In this document: positions 27,201 through 35,827 of the stretch, piece after piece
Position numbering within the stretch: the first letter of the stretch is position 1
Layout of the letters: each line of letters starts with the position of its first letter
NCBI GenBank assembly: GCA_035566435.1
Contig: DATMRF010000041.1
Coordinates: forward strand, 1 to 57,129
From: DATMRF01 sp035566435
GTDB taxonomy: Bacteria; Verrucomicrobiota; Verrucomicrobiia; Limisphaerales; UBA8199
Length of the DNA: 57,129 bases
Direction: 5' to 3'
Translations under genes and position numbers: made by a program
The notes under the pieces: model-generated
The model's input: only the letters and a program-made list of their open reading frames with translations
Database searches by the model: none
Told to the model about the DNA's origin: nothing

Positions 27201-27476
27201 TCAGACGGCGGCGGCCCCTCGCACTCGATCAGTGTCCGGGCCCCGGGCGCGAGCTACACCGCCAGTTACGTTCCGCCGGCCGTGACTTTTGCCACGACGC
27301 CTACTAATCTGGTACTCGGTTGGCCGAGTTGGGCCTCGTCGATGAACCTTTACTTTGCGACCAATTTGTCTCCGCCGGTGGCGTGGACTTTTTTCACTAA
27401 CGCCACGGCGGCGGGCAATCCGCTGGCATTGCCGCTGAGCTCCAACAACGTGTTCTATCGCTTACAATTACCATGA
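24261..27476 (+). CDS. GH43 arabinan endo-1,5-alpha-L-arabinanase with two LamG domains
   Basis: About 1071 residues (from the ATG at 24261, just before a signal peptide, WALVNFFAVAALAAPAM; starts at 24210 GTG or 24240 TTG are possible). The GH43 five-bladed propeller has the general base Asp30 (IHDPST), the pKa-tuning Asp150 (TIDPSV) and the acid Glu201 (SSIEASCLF), with W-A-P-D-I at about 88. This is the pattern of endo-arabinanases. Two LamG/concanavalin-like modules follow (GRVLNLNGTNQYVKLPAG and NVLNLNGNNQYVALPAG), separated by Ig-like beta-sandwiches. Its TGA overlaps the GH51 ATG (ATGA), indicating translational coupling. Confidence 0.88.
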   Translation: MLIKSWALVNFFAVAALAAPAMRGNLGIHDPSTIIKCKDRFYIFGTGQGIISKSSTDKIFWSGGPEVFASAPSWTSNAVPGFTGLFWAPDIFYLNGQYRLYYACSSWGSQVSAIGLVTNPTLDPTDPTYRWTDQGPVIQSGNGSPYNTIDPSVTVDAGGNPWMSFGSYWNGIYVIQLDPSSGLRIAPNSPTYRVAWNSSIEASCLFLRGGYYYLFVDWGSCCIGVNSTYNVRVGRSVGITGPYLDRNGVDMVNGGGTLFLQGTGKFTGPGHMGILSENGAQEFSYHYYDAGAWSAGYNAYGVPDFDLEPLSWTADNWPVFTSDWSAVYHFRADARDENGQYYGLLQGGASIRTDAVHGRVLNLNGTNQYVKLPAGVAYARTFVAVVKWNGGTPWQRIFDFGTDTSSYVMLTPLSGDGKLRCDIRAAGVTQTVAGPGPLPSGVWTHIALTLDGSRGNLYVNGAPVATNSITISPLDVLAQTNYLGHSKFVADPDFNGQFASFRVYGRVLSPAELIAPQVTIAQPAPSTTYAPGDTVALSGSAADFRDLAIGTTGLTWTVQFCYSGMTNIFLGPLSGVTNGSFTVPTSGAPATNGYYHILLTATDSSGRSATNAVDIFPAPSAGPVAAWASYYPFNTGFQDASNHFNGAPLNGASIQADSVRGNVLNLNGNNQYVALPAGVGSMQTFAGWVRWYGGGAWQRIFDFGQDITRWVFLTPMDSSGNMQCAITTENANFVQVIEGLAALPVNTWTHVAVVFDGRQGILYTNGQVAAINNSVNLLPSDVGGTGTYFGRSQFPADPYFNGRLDSVKLNSQPLTLASLLAPAAVITQPAAGARYTGGDVITYAGNATDLSDASLPATSFAWSAEFHYDGQLDSVFGPVSGIPNGSFQIPTTGPLSTNVFYRLNLLVTDADGNQSLATADVLPRVVTLNFETVPSGLQVSLDSQPLTTPASELAVAGLTRTLAAPPTQTAAGSNYSFVVWSDGGGPSHSISVRAPGASYTASYVPPAVTFATTPTNLVLGWPSWASSMNLYFATNLSPPVAWTFFTNATAAGNPLALPLSSNNVFYRLQLP

Positions 27477-29659
27477 GAAACGACATAACATTCGAGTCAG
27501 ACTCGTCATCGTCCGTGCTCACACGAATGAAACCTGACGACGCATCGGGGCGGGGACGGCCACGTCCCCGGGTGGACCCGATCCATCTGCGCGGGCCGGG
27601 GACGTGGCCGTCCCCGCCCCATTGCGTCGCACTGTGGTGCGTGGCGGCGCTGGCGGTCATCCTTATCGTCTGCCTGGTTATCGGCTCGGTGCCGAGCTTG
27701 CAAGCTTCCGAGCCAATCACGATCACCATCCGCGCGGACCAACCCGGCGCTGCCATCAACCCGGCGATGTGGGGTGTTTTCTTCGAAGACATTAACTTCG
27801 GTGCGGACGGCGGCCTTTATGCCGAGTTGGTAAAAAACCGTTCGTTTGAGTTCCCCGACCCATTGATGGGTTGGAGCCGGCTTGCGCCCGGCAACGCGCG
27901 CGGCAACCTGGAGATTTCGACCCAAGCGCCGTTCGATACGGACAACCCTCATTACTTGAGGATCACTTCCGAAGGCACGGGCTTGTTCGGCGTGTCCAAT
28001 GAAGGCTTTCATGGGATGGGGGTTCGCCAGGGCGAAACTTACGACTTTTCCGCCCGCATCCGGGCCGGGACGCCTGACTCGGCGCTCTCGAAATCGCAGC
28101 CCGGTCCCACCCTGTCCATTGCGCTGGTGGGCGCGGACGGGAAGCAGCTCGCGGCCGCGAACCTGAGAGGCTTCTCTACAGGCTGGAAGAAATATTCCGC
28201 AAAACTTCAAGCCACCGCGACGGACCCCAAGGCCCGGTTTAACCTGCTGATCGATGGCAAGGGCGCGCTCGAGCTGGACATGGTTTCCGTCTTTCCCCGG
28301 CATACCTGGAAAAATCGTTCCGGCGGGTTGCGCGCCGACTTCGTGGAGAAGCTGGCCGCCTTGCAGCCGGGTTTCGTCCGTTTTCCCGGCGGCTGCATTG
28401 TTGAGGGCCGGTACCTGACTAATCGTTACCAGTGGAAAAACACGATCGGCGCGCCGGAGAAACGCAAGCTCATGATCAACCGTTGGAACGACGAGTTCAA
28501 ACATCGTCCTGCGCCCGATTACTTCCAGTCGTTCGGGCTCGGCTTCTTTGAGTTTTTCCAATTGTGCGAGGATATCGGGGCGGAGCCGCTGCCCATCCTC
28601 AATTGCGGCATGGCCTGTCAGTTCAACTCGGGCGAGCTCGCCCCGCTGGACCAACTTGAGCCTTATATCCAGGATGCACTGGATTTGGTCGAGTTTGCGA
28701 ACGGTTTGCCGTCGAGTCCCTGGGGCGCGCGGCGGGCCGCGATGGGGCACCCGGCTCCATTCAATTTGAAGCTGCTCGGTGTCGGCAACGAACAATGGGG
28801 TCCGCAATACTTCGAGCGTTACGTGCGTTTCGCGACGGCCCTGAAGCAGCGGTATCCGGAAATCCAGCTCGTGTCCAGCGCCGGTCCGAGTCCAGCGGAC
28901 GAGCGATTCAAATTCGCCTGGGGCAGACTGCGCGAGCTCAACGCTGACATCGTGGACGAGCACTGCTATGCCGCACCGGCATGGTTTTTGCAAAATGCGA
29001 CCCGTTACGACAATTACGACCGCACGGGGCCGAAGGTTTTCACGGGCGAGTACGCCGCCCAGAGCGTGGCGACCGTCAGCCCCGATAATCGAAACAACCT
29101 GGAATGCGCGCTTGCCGAAGCCGCTTACATGACCGGCCTGGAGCGCAACGCGGATGTGGTCCGAATGGCCTCTTACGCGCCGCTGTTCGCGCACGTCGAT
29201 GGCTGGCAATGGACGCCCGACCTGATCTGGTGTGACAATCTGCGGGTCTATGGCACTCCGAATTATTATGTGCAGCAACTTTTCAGCCGCAACCGCGGCG
29301 AGTTCGTGCTGCCTACTCGCATCGCCGGGCTTGATGCGCAGGCCGGGAACGCCGCCAGTTCGGCGCCGCGCCTTTTCGCTTCCGCCGCGAAGGCAGGCCG
29401 GGAGCTGATCCTTAAGGTGGTCAACCCGGCCGGCCAGGAGGCTTTGGCCGGGGTTCATGTCACGGGTTCCTACCTGCTGGGCGCAAAAGGCACGGAAACG
29501 GTTCTGGCCGGAACCGGGCCCGCCGATGAGAACAGCTTCGAAAGCCCGGCTAGAGTTGCGCCGGTCACGTCGCCGCTGGAGGGCATCACGTCGGATTTTC
29601 AACGCCAATTCAAACCGTATTCGCTGACAGTGCTGCGGCTTGAAATGCTGCCGCCGTGA
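27473..29659 (+). CDS. GH51 alpha-L-arabinofuranosidase with repeat-encoded N-terminus
   Basis: 728 residues. The catalytic glutamates are E440 (GNEQWGP, acid/base) and E526 (TGEYAAQ, nucleophile). The domain begins at I-N-P-A-M-W-G-V-F-F-E-D. The membrane or signal segment sits unusually late (residues 54-74, LWCVAALAVILIVCLVIGS) because residues 25-49 (G-R-G-R-P-R-P-R through G-P-G-T-W-P-S-P-P) are encoded by a GC-palindrome pair. The start at 27473 is kept since it overlaps the upstream stop as ATGA. An alternative GTG or TTG near 27630 would remove the repeat-encoded part; none was judged better. It removes arabinose from arabino-oligosaccharides made by the GH43 enzyme upstream. Confidence 0.88.
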   Translation: MRNDITFESDSSSSVLTRMKPDDASGRGRPRPRVDPIHLRGPGTWPSPPHCVALWCVAALAVILIVCLVIGSVPSLQASEPITITIRADQPGAAINPAMWGVFFEDINFGADGGLYAELVKNRSFEFPDPLMGWSRLAPGNARGNLEISTQAPFDTDNPHYLRITSEGTGLFGVSNEGFHGMGVRQGETYDFSARIRAGTPDSALSKSQPGPTLSIALVGADGKQLAAANLRGFSTGWKKYSAKLQATATDPKARFNLLIDGKGALELDMVSVFPRHTWKNRSGGLRADFVEKLAALQPGFVRFPGGCIVEGRYLTNRYQWKNTIGAPEKRKLMINRWNDEFKHRPAPDYFQSFGLGFFEFFQLCEDIGAEPLPILNCGMACQFNSGELAPLDQLEPYIQDALDLVEFANGLPSSPWGARRAAMGHPAPFNLKLLGVGNEQWGPQYFERYVRFATALKQRYPEIQLVSSAGPSPADERFKFAWGRLRELNADIVDEHCYAAPAWFLQNATRYDNYDRTGPKVFTGEYAAQSVATVSPDNRNNLECALAEAAYMTGLERNADVVRMASYAPLFAHVDGWQWTPDLIWCDNLRVYGTPNYYVQQLFSRNRGEFVLPTRIAGLDAQAGNAASSAPRLFASAAKAGRELILKVVNPAGQEALAGVHVTGSYLLGAKGTETVLAGTGPADENSFESPARVAPVTSPLEGITSDFQRQFKPYSLTVLRLEMLPP
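27552..27615. repeat. BIME-like inverted pair of GC palindromes inside GH51
   Basis: The arms GGGGACGGCCACGTCCCC (27552-27569) and GGGGACGTGGCCGTCCCC (27598-27615) are reverse complements; flanking GGGGC/GCCCC extends the pairing. The spacer is 28 nt. The pair is in frame and encodes proline/arginine-rich residues ahead of the membrane segment. It is the best-preserved copy in the window. Confidence 0.85.
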
Positions 29660-29683
29660 GAAGTAGCGATGCAAAACAGAGCT

Positions 29684-29832
29684 TAACGCAAGGGCGCAAA
29701 GGTGGAGAGGCGCAAAGGCAGGAAGCGGGTTCAACCTTAGTGGTCATGACCACTTAGCCGAATGTGCGCAGTTGTAACCACCGTTGGACCCAGATACAGG
29801 CGGGGTAACGGGGACGTGGCCGTCCCCGCCCC
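29684..29832. repeat. Intergenic repeat cluster: CGCAAAG tract, palindrome, GC arm
   Basis: Between the convergent GH51 and S53 genes lie three things in series: a GCGCAAAG tract (29684-29721), a perfect 16-bp palindrome AGTGGTCATGACCACT (29739-29754), and a single GC palindrome arm GGGGACGTGGCCGTCCCC (29810-29827). The GC arm, 7-bp stem with TGGC loop, could also act as a two-way transcription stop. No gene is seen here. Confidence 0.75.
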
Positions 29833-29841
29833 AGGTCGAGG

Positions 29842-32800
29842 TTAAGGTAATAAAAGAACACGGTAGAAGCGCTGAGTGTTCGAACCAAAAGGGTCCGTCA
29901 CGGTGACGACGGCATTGGTGGCGGTGACGGGGGCGCCGAGGTTGCTCCAGGTGGGTGATGGCAGGCTGGATTTGAACTGGAGCTGGTAGCGCTGGCCCGA
30001 GATGGCGGACCAGGCGAGCCGGACGTTCAGGTTGGTTTGGACGACGGCTTGAAAAACAGGCGCGGTGACTACGGTAACGAGAGTGCCCGAGTTGGTCACT
30101 GAGCCGAGCGCGTTGCTGACAATGACGGAGTAGACACCGGCATTGGCGAATGAAATGTTGGTGAAAGTGAGCACGCGCTTACCGGCGCCTGAGACCCCGC
30201 CGCCGTCCAGCAGGTTGGTGCCGTTGTGTTGCCACTGATAGAACAGCGCGGGGGCGCCGAAGGCTGCGACCGCAAGGGAGGCTGTGGTTCCAAGGAGGGC
30301 GACGACGTTGGCCGGGGGTGCGGTGATTTGGGGGGCCGCGTTGGCAGTCAATCTGAAGACCGTTCCCCGGCCGCCCGGGCCGCCGGAACTGGTCGTGCCG
30401 TAGAAGCTGCCATCGGGGCCTTCGACGAGGGGAGCGGCCGGGTGCGCGCCATCGTTGAAGCCATCGAATTTGACCAACGTAGCGAACGCGCCATTCGGAG
30501 CGACGCGAAACAGCGTGCCGTCCAGCGCCGAGCTGCCGTCGTGGGTGGTGCCATAGAAATTACCATCGCTGCCCCGGGTGAGCCCGGCAGCGGGATAGGA
30601 GCCATCGGTGAAATTGAGGGTGTACAGGGTTGAGAAGACACCGTTGGTGGTTAGCTTGAAAATGGTGCCATAGAACTGAAATCCACGAAAGGTGCTGTGG
30701 GCGGTGGTGCCGTAGAGACTGCCATCGTCGCCCTGGACGAGCGGCCCGTTGGGGGAACTGCCGTCCGTTCCGCCGGTGAAAGAATAAATAGTGGTGAGCG
30801 CTCCATTAGTGGTGAGCTGGAAGACGATGCCGTACCCGTTAGTGCCGCCTCCCGTGACCCCGTACAGATTTCCGTCGGCGGCGAAGGCCAGGGGTGCGAC
30901 CGGGTCGCTGCCGTCGGCGCCGTTGGTAAAGGAGTAGAGCGTGGCGAGCGAGCCGTCCGGTGTTACGCGGAAGGCAGTTCCGAAGCCGGCGGCGCCACCC
31001 AGTTGCGCGGTACCATAGAAAGCGCCATCGCCGCCCTGGGCGAGTGCGGCGTAGGGCCAGGCGCCATCAATATCGCCGGTGAAGGTGTAAATGGCGGCCA
31101 GGTCACCGACGGGCGACATTTTAAAAATGGTGCCCTGGTCGAAGGCGCCACCCAGCGATGAGGTGCCGTACAGGTTTCCGTCAGCGGCTTGAACGACCGC
31201 GGCCCTGGGGGCGATGCCGCTAACGCCGCCGAACGAAAATAAGGTGGTGAAATCACCATTCGTCGTGAGCGAAAAGACACTGCCAAACCGCGCGGCGCCG
31301 CCGAACTGGGTGGTGCCGTAGAGCAAGCCGTTGGCGCCGACCGCCAGGCCGTTGGGGGTGCCGCCATCGGTTCCACCGGTCAAGCCAACCAGAGTGGCGA
31401 GCCGGGTGCCGGGCGCGCTTTGGGGGATGACGGTTAGAGTGGCGGCGGCGCTGGGGGCCGAGCCGAGGACGTTGGTGACCACGACGGTGTAAGAGCCGTT
31501 GTTGGCTTCGGTCACATTGGTCAAACGGAGCGTGCTGGTCGCGGCGCCGAAGATATTTCCGTGGTCGGTGAGGTTGGCGCCATTCATCTGCCACTGAAAC
31601 GCGAGCGGGAGGTCGCCGAGCGCGGCCACGGTGAATGTTGCGGTCATGCCGGGCTCGAGCGCCAGGCTGGCCGGCTGGGTGACGATGAAGGGCGGGGAGG
31701 AAGTCACCTGAAGGAACGCTGGTGTGCTGTTGGTAGCTCCGAGGAGATTGGTCACGACGACGGAATAAGCGCCGATGTCGGCCAGGGTGACGTTATTGAG
31801 GGTCAGCACGCGGGAAGACGTGCCGGAGACATGGGGGGTGTCGGTGAGGTTCGTTTGGTCACGCTGCCACTGGAACGAAAAGCGGGAGCTGCCGGAAACT
31901 GCCAGCTCGAAATTGACGTTGGCGCCCTGGAACACGGTCTGGCCGGCGGGCTGGCTGGTGATTTGGAGCGGGCCGCTTACTAGCGCCCTGAGAATCGCGC
32001 CCCGGTTATAGGCACCGCCGGCGCGCGTTGTTCCGTAGAGCGCGCCATCCGTGGATTGAACCAAAGCCGCCTGGGGTTGCGCGCCGTTGAAACCGTCGAA
32101 GTGGGCCAGAGTGATGAACCCGGAACGGGGCGTGAGACGGAACAAGGTACCCTGACTGAAGGTCCCGCCGGCGGCGGTGGTGCCGTAAAGATTACCGTCG
32201 CTGCCCTGAATGAGAGGAGCGGCGGGCTGCGCGCCGTCCGGGCCGGCAAAAGAATAGAGCGTGGCCAGGCTCGCGTTTGGGTTCAGGGCGAAGACGGTGC
32301 CCCTGTTAAAGGCGCCGCCGCTGCGGGTCGTGCCGTAGAACATGCCATCGGACGCGCGGAGCAGGCCGGCGGCGGGGAAGGCGCCGTTGGTGGAATTGAA
32401 GGAGAGGAGGCTGGTGAAGAAGCCGCTGGTGGCGATGCGGAACAGAGTACCAAAGCCCGATGCGCCGCCTTTAAAGGTGGCGCCGCAGAAACTCCCATCC
32501 GGAGTTTGAACGAGCTCACCTCGAGGGAGACTGCCATCGGCACCCCCGGAGAACGAGTATAAGGTGGAAAGAAGCCCGTTGGTATCGACCCGAAAAACCG
32601 TGCCGCGGTGGGAGGTCCCGCCCTGGGAAGTGACGCCGTAGAGGAAGCCGCCGGCGCCCCGGGTCAAACCGGCCAACGGAAGATCGCCGTTGGTGATGTT
32701 GAAGGAAAGGAGAGTGGCAAGCGAGCGAGCGCCCGAGAAACTGAAGATGGTTCCATTGTCGTTGGAACCGCCTTGAAAAGTGGCGCCATAGAGTTTGCCG

Positions 32801-35634
32801 TCGAGACCCTGGAGCAACGGGCTGAACGGGCTGCCGCCGTCGTCCCCGCCGGTGAACGAATAGAGCGGGGTGACCGCGGCGCCGGGAGTGAACTGGAAGA
32901 GAGTGCCGGCGGAGTTGGAGCCCGCGGCCTGGGCGGTGGCGTAAAAGAGGCCGTCCGCGGCCTGGAGCAGCCCATTTGGCGCGGCGCCGTCAGCGGTTCC
33001 GGAGAAGGAGTAAAGGGTTTCGAGGGAGATGCCCGGAGCGGTCACTCCCGCAACCGTCAGCACGGCGCCAGTGCTCGTAACCTGGTCGAAGGCGTTGCTT
33101 ACGGCGACGGAGTAGCTGCCGGCATCTGCCGCCGAAGCGTTAGAAAGGATGAGGTTGGGGGTGCCGGAGCCGGCGAGGTTGGCGCCGTCGTTGAGGGCGC
33201 TGCCGTTTCGCAGCCAGCGATAAGCCAGGGGGCCAGTGCCAAGCGCATGAGCGCCGAAGGTGACTGATTGTCCCGGCAGGACGGACTGGCCAGCGGGTTG
33301 GCTGATGAGGACGGGAGCCGAGGGCAGGAGCGTGAGCGTTGCGTTGGAGCTCGAGACGACACCGGCGGCATTGCTGACGATGACGGAATACAAGCCGGCA
33401 CTGGCTGGAGAAACGTTGCTGAGCGTGAGAGTTGGGGTGGCGGCGCCGGCGACACCGGGGCCGTCGGCCAGGCTGGCTTTCGTTATGCCGTTATCAAACT
33501 GCCATTGATAGAAGAGCAGGGCGTTCGGGGCGGTGGAGACGGCAAACGACGCGGCGGCGCCCTCGAGGACCTGCCGGGCGGCGGGCTGGGAGGTGATTGA
33601 GGGCGATGTGACAATCGCGAGAGTCACCTGCCGGCTCTGCACGGATTGGTCATTCAGGTTCGTAAACCACACGGTGGCTGTTTGCGCGCCGGCCGGCAGG
33701 AAAAAGACAAACGAAGACAGCGCAAGGTTGACCACTGTTGCGGGACCGCCTGGGACAAGGGTGCCGGAAGCGGGCGAGACCATGAGCCAGATTGCGGCGG
33801 ATGACGCTGACCAGTTCAGAGGCGCCGAATCGTCATTGGTCAAGGAGAGGCTGAGTGCGGCCGGCGTGAATGGACCGTGAACCGGGCCGCTAAACGTGAG
33901 CGGAGTTGCCGGTGTGATACGCAGCGGAACGGGAGGGGAGAGCAAGGCGGCAACGAGATTGCTGCCGGCGGGGGAGCCCCAGCCGGTGCACAGGTCGAAA
34001 CCGGGGACGGCGAAGAACCTGGCGGGGCTGGCGGCGTTGGTATTATTGCCGACATTGATATCGTGGAAGGCGGACGGATAGGCGGAGCTTTGACCGATGG
34101 TGTAAAGGGCGGGGTTGATGAAGCCGAGGCTGGGCTGGCCGGCGGCGGCGGCTTGCTGGTTGGCAAGGGCTGCAAAGCCGGCCCAAAGCGGGGCGGAGGC
34201 GCTAGTGCCCCCGATGGTTCCCTGTTCGCCGTTGTCGGCAGCGAGCCAGATGACGCCATCGGCCAGACACGCGACATCGGGGAAATTTCGCATGGTTGCG
34301 GAGGCTTGATTGGAAGAAGTTGGCAGGCCTTGCTGCCAGGCTGGGATGGAGTACGCCGGGCTGACGCCGCCGCCGCTGGGGCTCCAGGCGGTTTCGGAGG
34401 CCCAGGCGCCGCCCGGAGCGGTGGTCGTTAAGGAGGTGCCGCCGACGACGGTAATGAAAGGGTTGTCGGACGGCGGGGAAACAGTGTTGGCGTAGGCGCC
34501 TTCGTCGCCGGCAGCCTGGAACATCGACTGGCCCTGGGCGGCAAACTGCTGGAAGATCTGGTCGCGGGTGGGGTCCACCGGTTTACCGAACCCCCAAGAG
34601 GAGCTGAGCTGTCTGGCGAGATTATCGGTGGCCATCCGGTTGAGGACGTCGTTCGGCACGGCGCCCTCATAGATGAGCACGCGGTCGAGACCCGGAGCCA
34701 TGGCAATTGCCATGTCGATGTCCAGGGCCACCTCGACGTTGTTGAACCCGGGGTTGCCGTTCACTGCATTGACCAGGACGTTGACCAGGGGCACTTCGGG
34801 CAGGCCCGCGAGATGCTCGTAGGCGGCGATATCGTCCGTGTAATAGCCATCGAGTTCGAACAAGCCGACCGCCTGGCCCGAGCCGTCGAGGGAAAGTGCG
34901 GGAGCGTATGCCGCGCGAAAATCGCGACCGATGAAGGCGTTTCGCGGTCCGGAGCCGGTCGCGGCAAACGGCGTTCCGAGCCGCGGGTTTTCTGCGGTGG
35001 TTTTGCCGAGCGGCGCCGGGCCCGGCCGAGCGCTTCGGGCAGGAGCGGAGAAATCGGAGCGAAAATTCATTGGGCGCGACGGGTAGAAATCATCGAGACC
35101 GCCGATGGTGAGCAACGGGAGGTGGAAATCCAGTGACGGTTCGGCATCCGGGGCAAAGAAGAGGTGGGGCTCAGCCGGGTGTCGGTAGCGGCGCAGCGTG
35201 ACATGAAAGGCTTTCTCGATGTCAGCCGCCGAGCCGGCAATGTCGAGCAGAGTGCGGTTGGGGTGGACGCCGACGATTTCGAGCCGGTGAGCCGCGGCGA
35301 ACTGTTTGAGCGCCTGGTAGTCAGGTTCGGTGGGTCCAAAGCGGTCCGCGAATTGTTCCGGGGTGAGATAGCGGCGAAAGCCGGGACTCGCGTGGTTGTA
35401 AAGTTGGCCGAGGAAATTGGTGAGCGCCTCGCGGTTGCGCAGCGGGAGGCCGAGCACGAGGGTGAGGCGGTTCGTAGGGGAAAGCGGCCCGACCGCCTGG
35501 AGCCGGGCCAGACCCGACGGGACGTGACCGGAGAGCACCTGGATTTGAGCTGAGCGCGTGCTCGTGGTTGAAAGGAAGCTTAGAAAAAGCCAAACGGCGG
35601 CAGGCCACCGATGCCCACGACTGGGGTTTCTCAT
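29842..35634 (-). CDS. Giant secreted S53 (kumamolisin-type) protease with two blocks of seven GloVer repeats
   Basis: 1930 residues from the ATG at 35634 (two upstream ATGs are in frame). The order is: signal peptide; pro-kumamolisin activation domain; S53 catalytic domain with Glu/Asp in NNVEVALDIDMAI, oxyanion Asp in A-A-G-D-E-G-A, and Ser in GGTSASAPLWAG, plus a C-terminal calcium region (H-D-I-N-V-G...G-W-G-S-P); a BACON-like module; Ig-like domains 1 and 2; seven GloVer repeats (TIGR03803 type, about 48 residues each, core L-Y-S-F-x-G...D-G-x-x-Y-G-T-T...G-G-x-x-x-x-G-T-x-F); Ig-like domains 3 and 4; seven more GloVer repeats; Ig-like domain 5; and a short beta C-module. All catalytic residues are present. 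The 7+7 count suggests two seven-bladed propellers (inference). Large open frames on the opposite strand are shadows. Confidence 0.88.
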   Translation of the reverse strand: MRNPSRGHRWPAAVWLFLSFLSTTSTRSAQIQVLSGHVPSGLARLQAVGPLSPTNRLTLVLGLPLRNREALTNFLGQLYNHASPGFRRYLTPEQFADRFGPTEPDYQALKQFAAAHRLEIVGVHPNRTLLDIAGSAADIEKAFHVTLRRYRHPAEPHLFFAPDAEPSLDFHLPLLTIGGLDDFYPSRPMNFRSDFSAPARSARPGPAPLGKTTAENPRLGTPFAATGSGPRNAFIGRDFRAAYAPALSLDGSGQAVGLFELDGYYTDDIAAYEHLAGLPEVPLVNVLVNAVNGNPGFNNVEVALDIDMAIAMAPGLDRVLIYEGAVPNDVLNRMATDNLARQLSSSWGFGKPVDPTRDQIFQQFAAQGQSMFQAAGDEGAYANTVSPPSDNPFITVVGGTSLTTTAPGGAWASETAWSPSGGGVSPAYSIPAWQQGLPTSSNQASATMRNFPDVACLADGVIWLAADNGEQGTIGGTSASAPLWAGFAALANQQAAAAGQPSLGFINPALYTIGQSSAYPSAFHDINVGNNTNAASPARFFAVPGFDLCTGWGSPAGSNLVAALLSPPVPLRITPATPLTFSGPVHGPFTPAALSLSLTNDDSAPLNWSASSAAIWLMVSPASGTLVPGGPATVVNLALSSFVFFLPAGAQTATVWFTNLNDQSVQSRQVTLAIVTSPSITSQPAARQVLEGAAASFAVSTAPNALLFYQWQFDNGITKASLADGPGVAGAATPTLTLSNVSPASAGLYSVIVSNAAGVVSSSNATLTLLPSAPVLISQPAGQSVLPGQSVTFGAHALGTGPLAYRWLRNGSALNDGANLAGSGTPNLILSNASAADAGSYSVAVSNAFDQVTSTGAVLTVAGVTAPGISLETLYSFSGTADGAAPNGLLQAADGLFYATAQAAGSNSAGTLFQFTPGAAVTPLYSFTGGDDGGSPFSPLLQGLDGKLYGATFQGGSNDNGTIFSFSGARSLATLLSFNITNGDLPLAGLTRGAGGFLYGVTSQGGTSHRGTVFRVDTNGLLSTLYSFSGGADGSLPRGELVQTPDGSFCGATFKGGASGFGTLFRIATSGFFTSLLSFNSTNGAFPAAGLLRASDGMFYGTTRSGGAFNRGTVFALNPNASLATLYSFAGPDGAQPAAPLIQGSDGNLYGTTAAGGTFSQGTLFRLTPRSGFITLAHFDGFNGAQPQAALVQSTDGALYGTTRAGGAYNRGAILRALVSGPLQITSQPAGQTVFQGANVNFELAVSGSSRFSFQWQRDQTNLTDTPHVSGTSSRVLTLNNVTLADIGAYSVVVTNLLGATNSTPAFLQVTSSPPFIVTQPASLALEPGMTATFTVAALGDLPLAFQWQMNGANLTDHGNIFGAATSTLRLTNVTEANNGSYTVVVTNVLGSAPSAAATLTVIPQSAPGTRLATLVGLTGGTDGGTPNGLAVGANGLLYGTTQFGGAARFGSVFSLTTNGDFTTLFSFGGVSGIAPRAAVVQAADGNLYGTSSLGGAFDQGTIFKMSPVGDLAAIYTFTGDIDGAWPYAALAQGGDGAFYGTAQLGGAAGFGTAFRVTPDGSLATLYSFTNGADGSDPVAPLAFAADGNLYGVTGGGTNGYGIVFQLTTNGALTTIYSFTGGTDGSSPNGPLVQGDDGSLYGTTAHSTFRGFQFYGTIFKLTTNGVFSTLYTLNFTDGSYPAAGLTRGSDGNFYGTTHDGSSALDGTLFRVAPNGAFATLVKFDGFNDGAHPAAPLVEGPDGSFYGTTSSGGPGGRGTVFRLTANAAPQITAPPANVVALLGTTASLAVAAFGAPALFYQWQHNGTNLLDGGGVSGAGKRVLTFTNISFANAGVYSVIVSNALGSVTNSGTLVTVVTAPVFQAVVQTNLNVRLAWSAISGQRYQLQFKSSLPSPTWSNLGAPVTATNAVVTVTDPFGSNTQRFYRVLLLP

Positions 35635-35806
35635 CGCGGTCCTCATTGGTGCCCCGGTTGGAGGAGAGAGGTGCAATCCTTTTTACGCAAAATCACGGAG
35701 ATTCAATCGAACTATGTCAATACTAGCCGGGTTTGGGAGGGGAGTCGAGTGTTTGCGAATTTTGATTTTGCTCATCAGAGGGACCAGCGCTGGCAGAGGG
35801 CGAAGA

Positions 35807-35827
35807 AGTGCGGAGTGCGGAGTGCCG
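35807..35827. repeat. Short-period repeat (GTGCGGAGTGCGGAGTGC type)
   Basis: Three units of AGTGCGG in series, with one degenerate copy after. A related word is present inside mutY (38595-38660). Confidence 0.65.

Noticed and set aside
27506..29734. 742-residue open frame on the minus strand across the GH51 gene
   Set aside because: It is an antisense shadow of a high-GC gene with catalytic motifs on the + strand; its translation has no recognisable domain.
30300..33000. Regularly spaced DNA repeats that look CRISPR-like
   Set aside because: They are the coding periodicity of the GloVer protein repeats (about 145 nt), diverged and in frame; repeats and spacers of CRISPR size are absent.
30226..34431. 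Several glycine- and glutamate-rich + strand frames in the S53 gene
   Set aside because: Shadows of repeat-coding DNA on the other strand; no start signals or domains.
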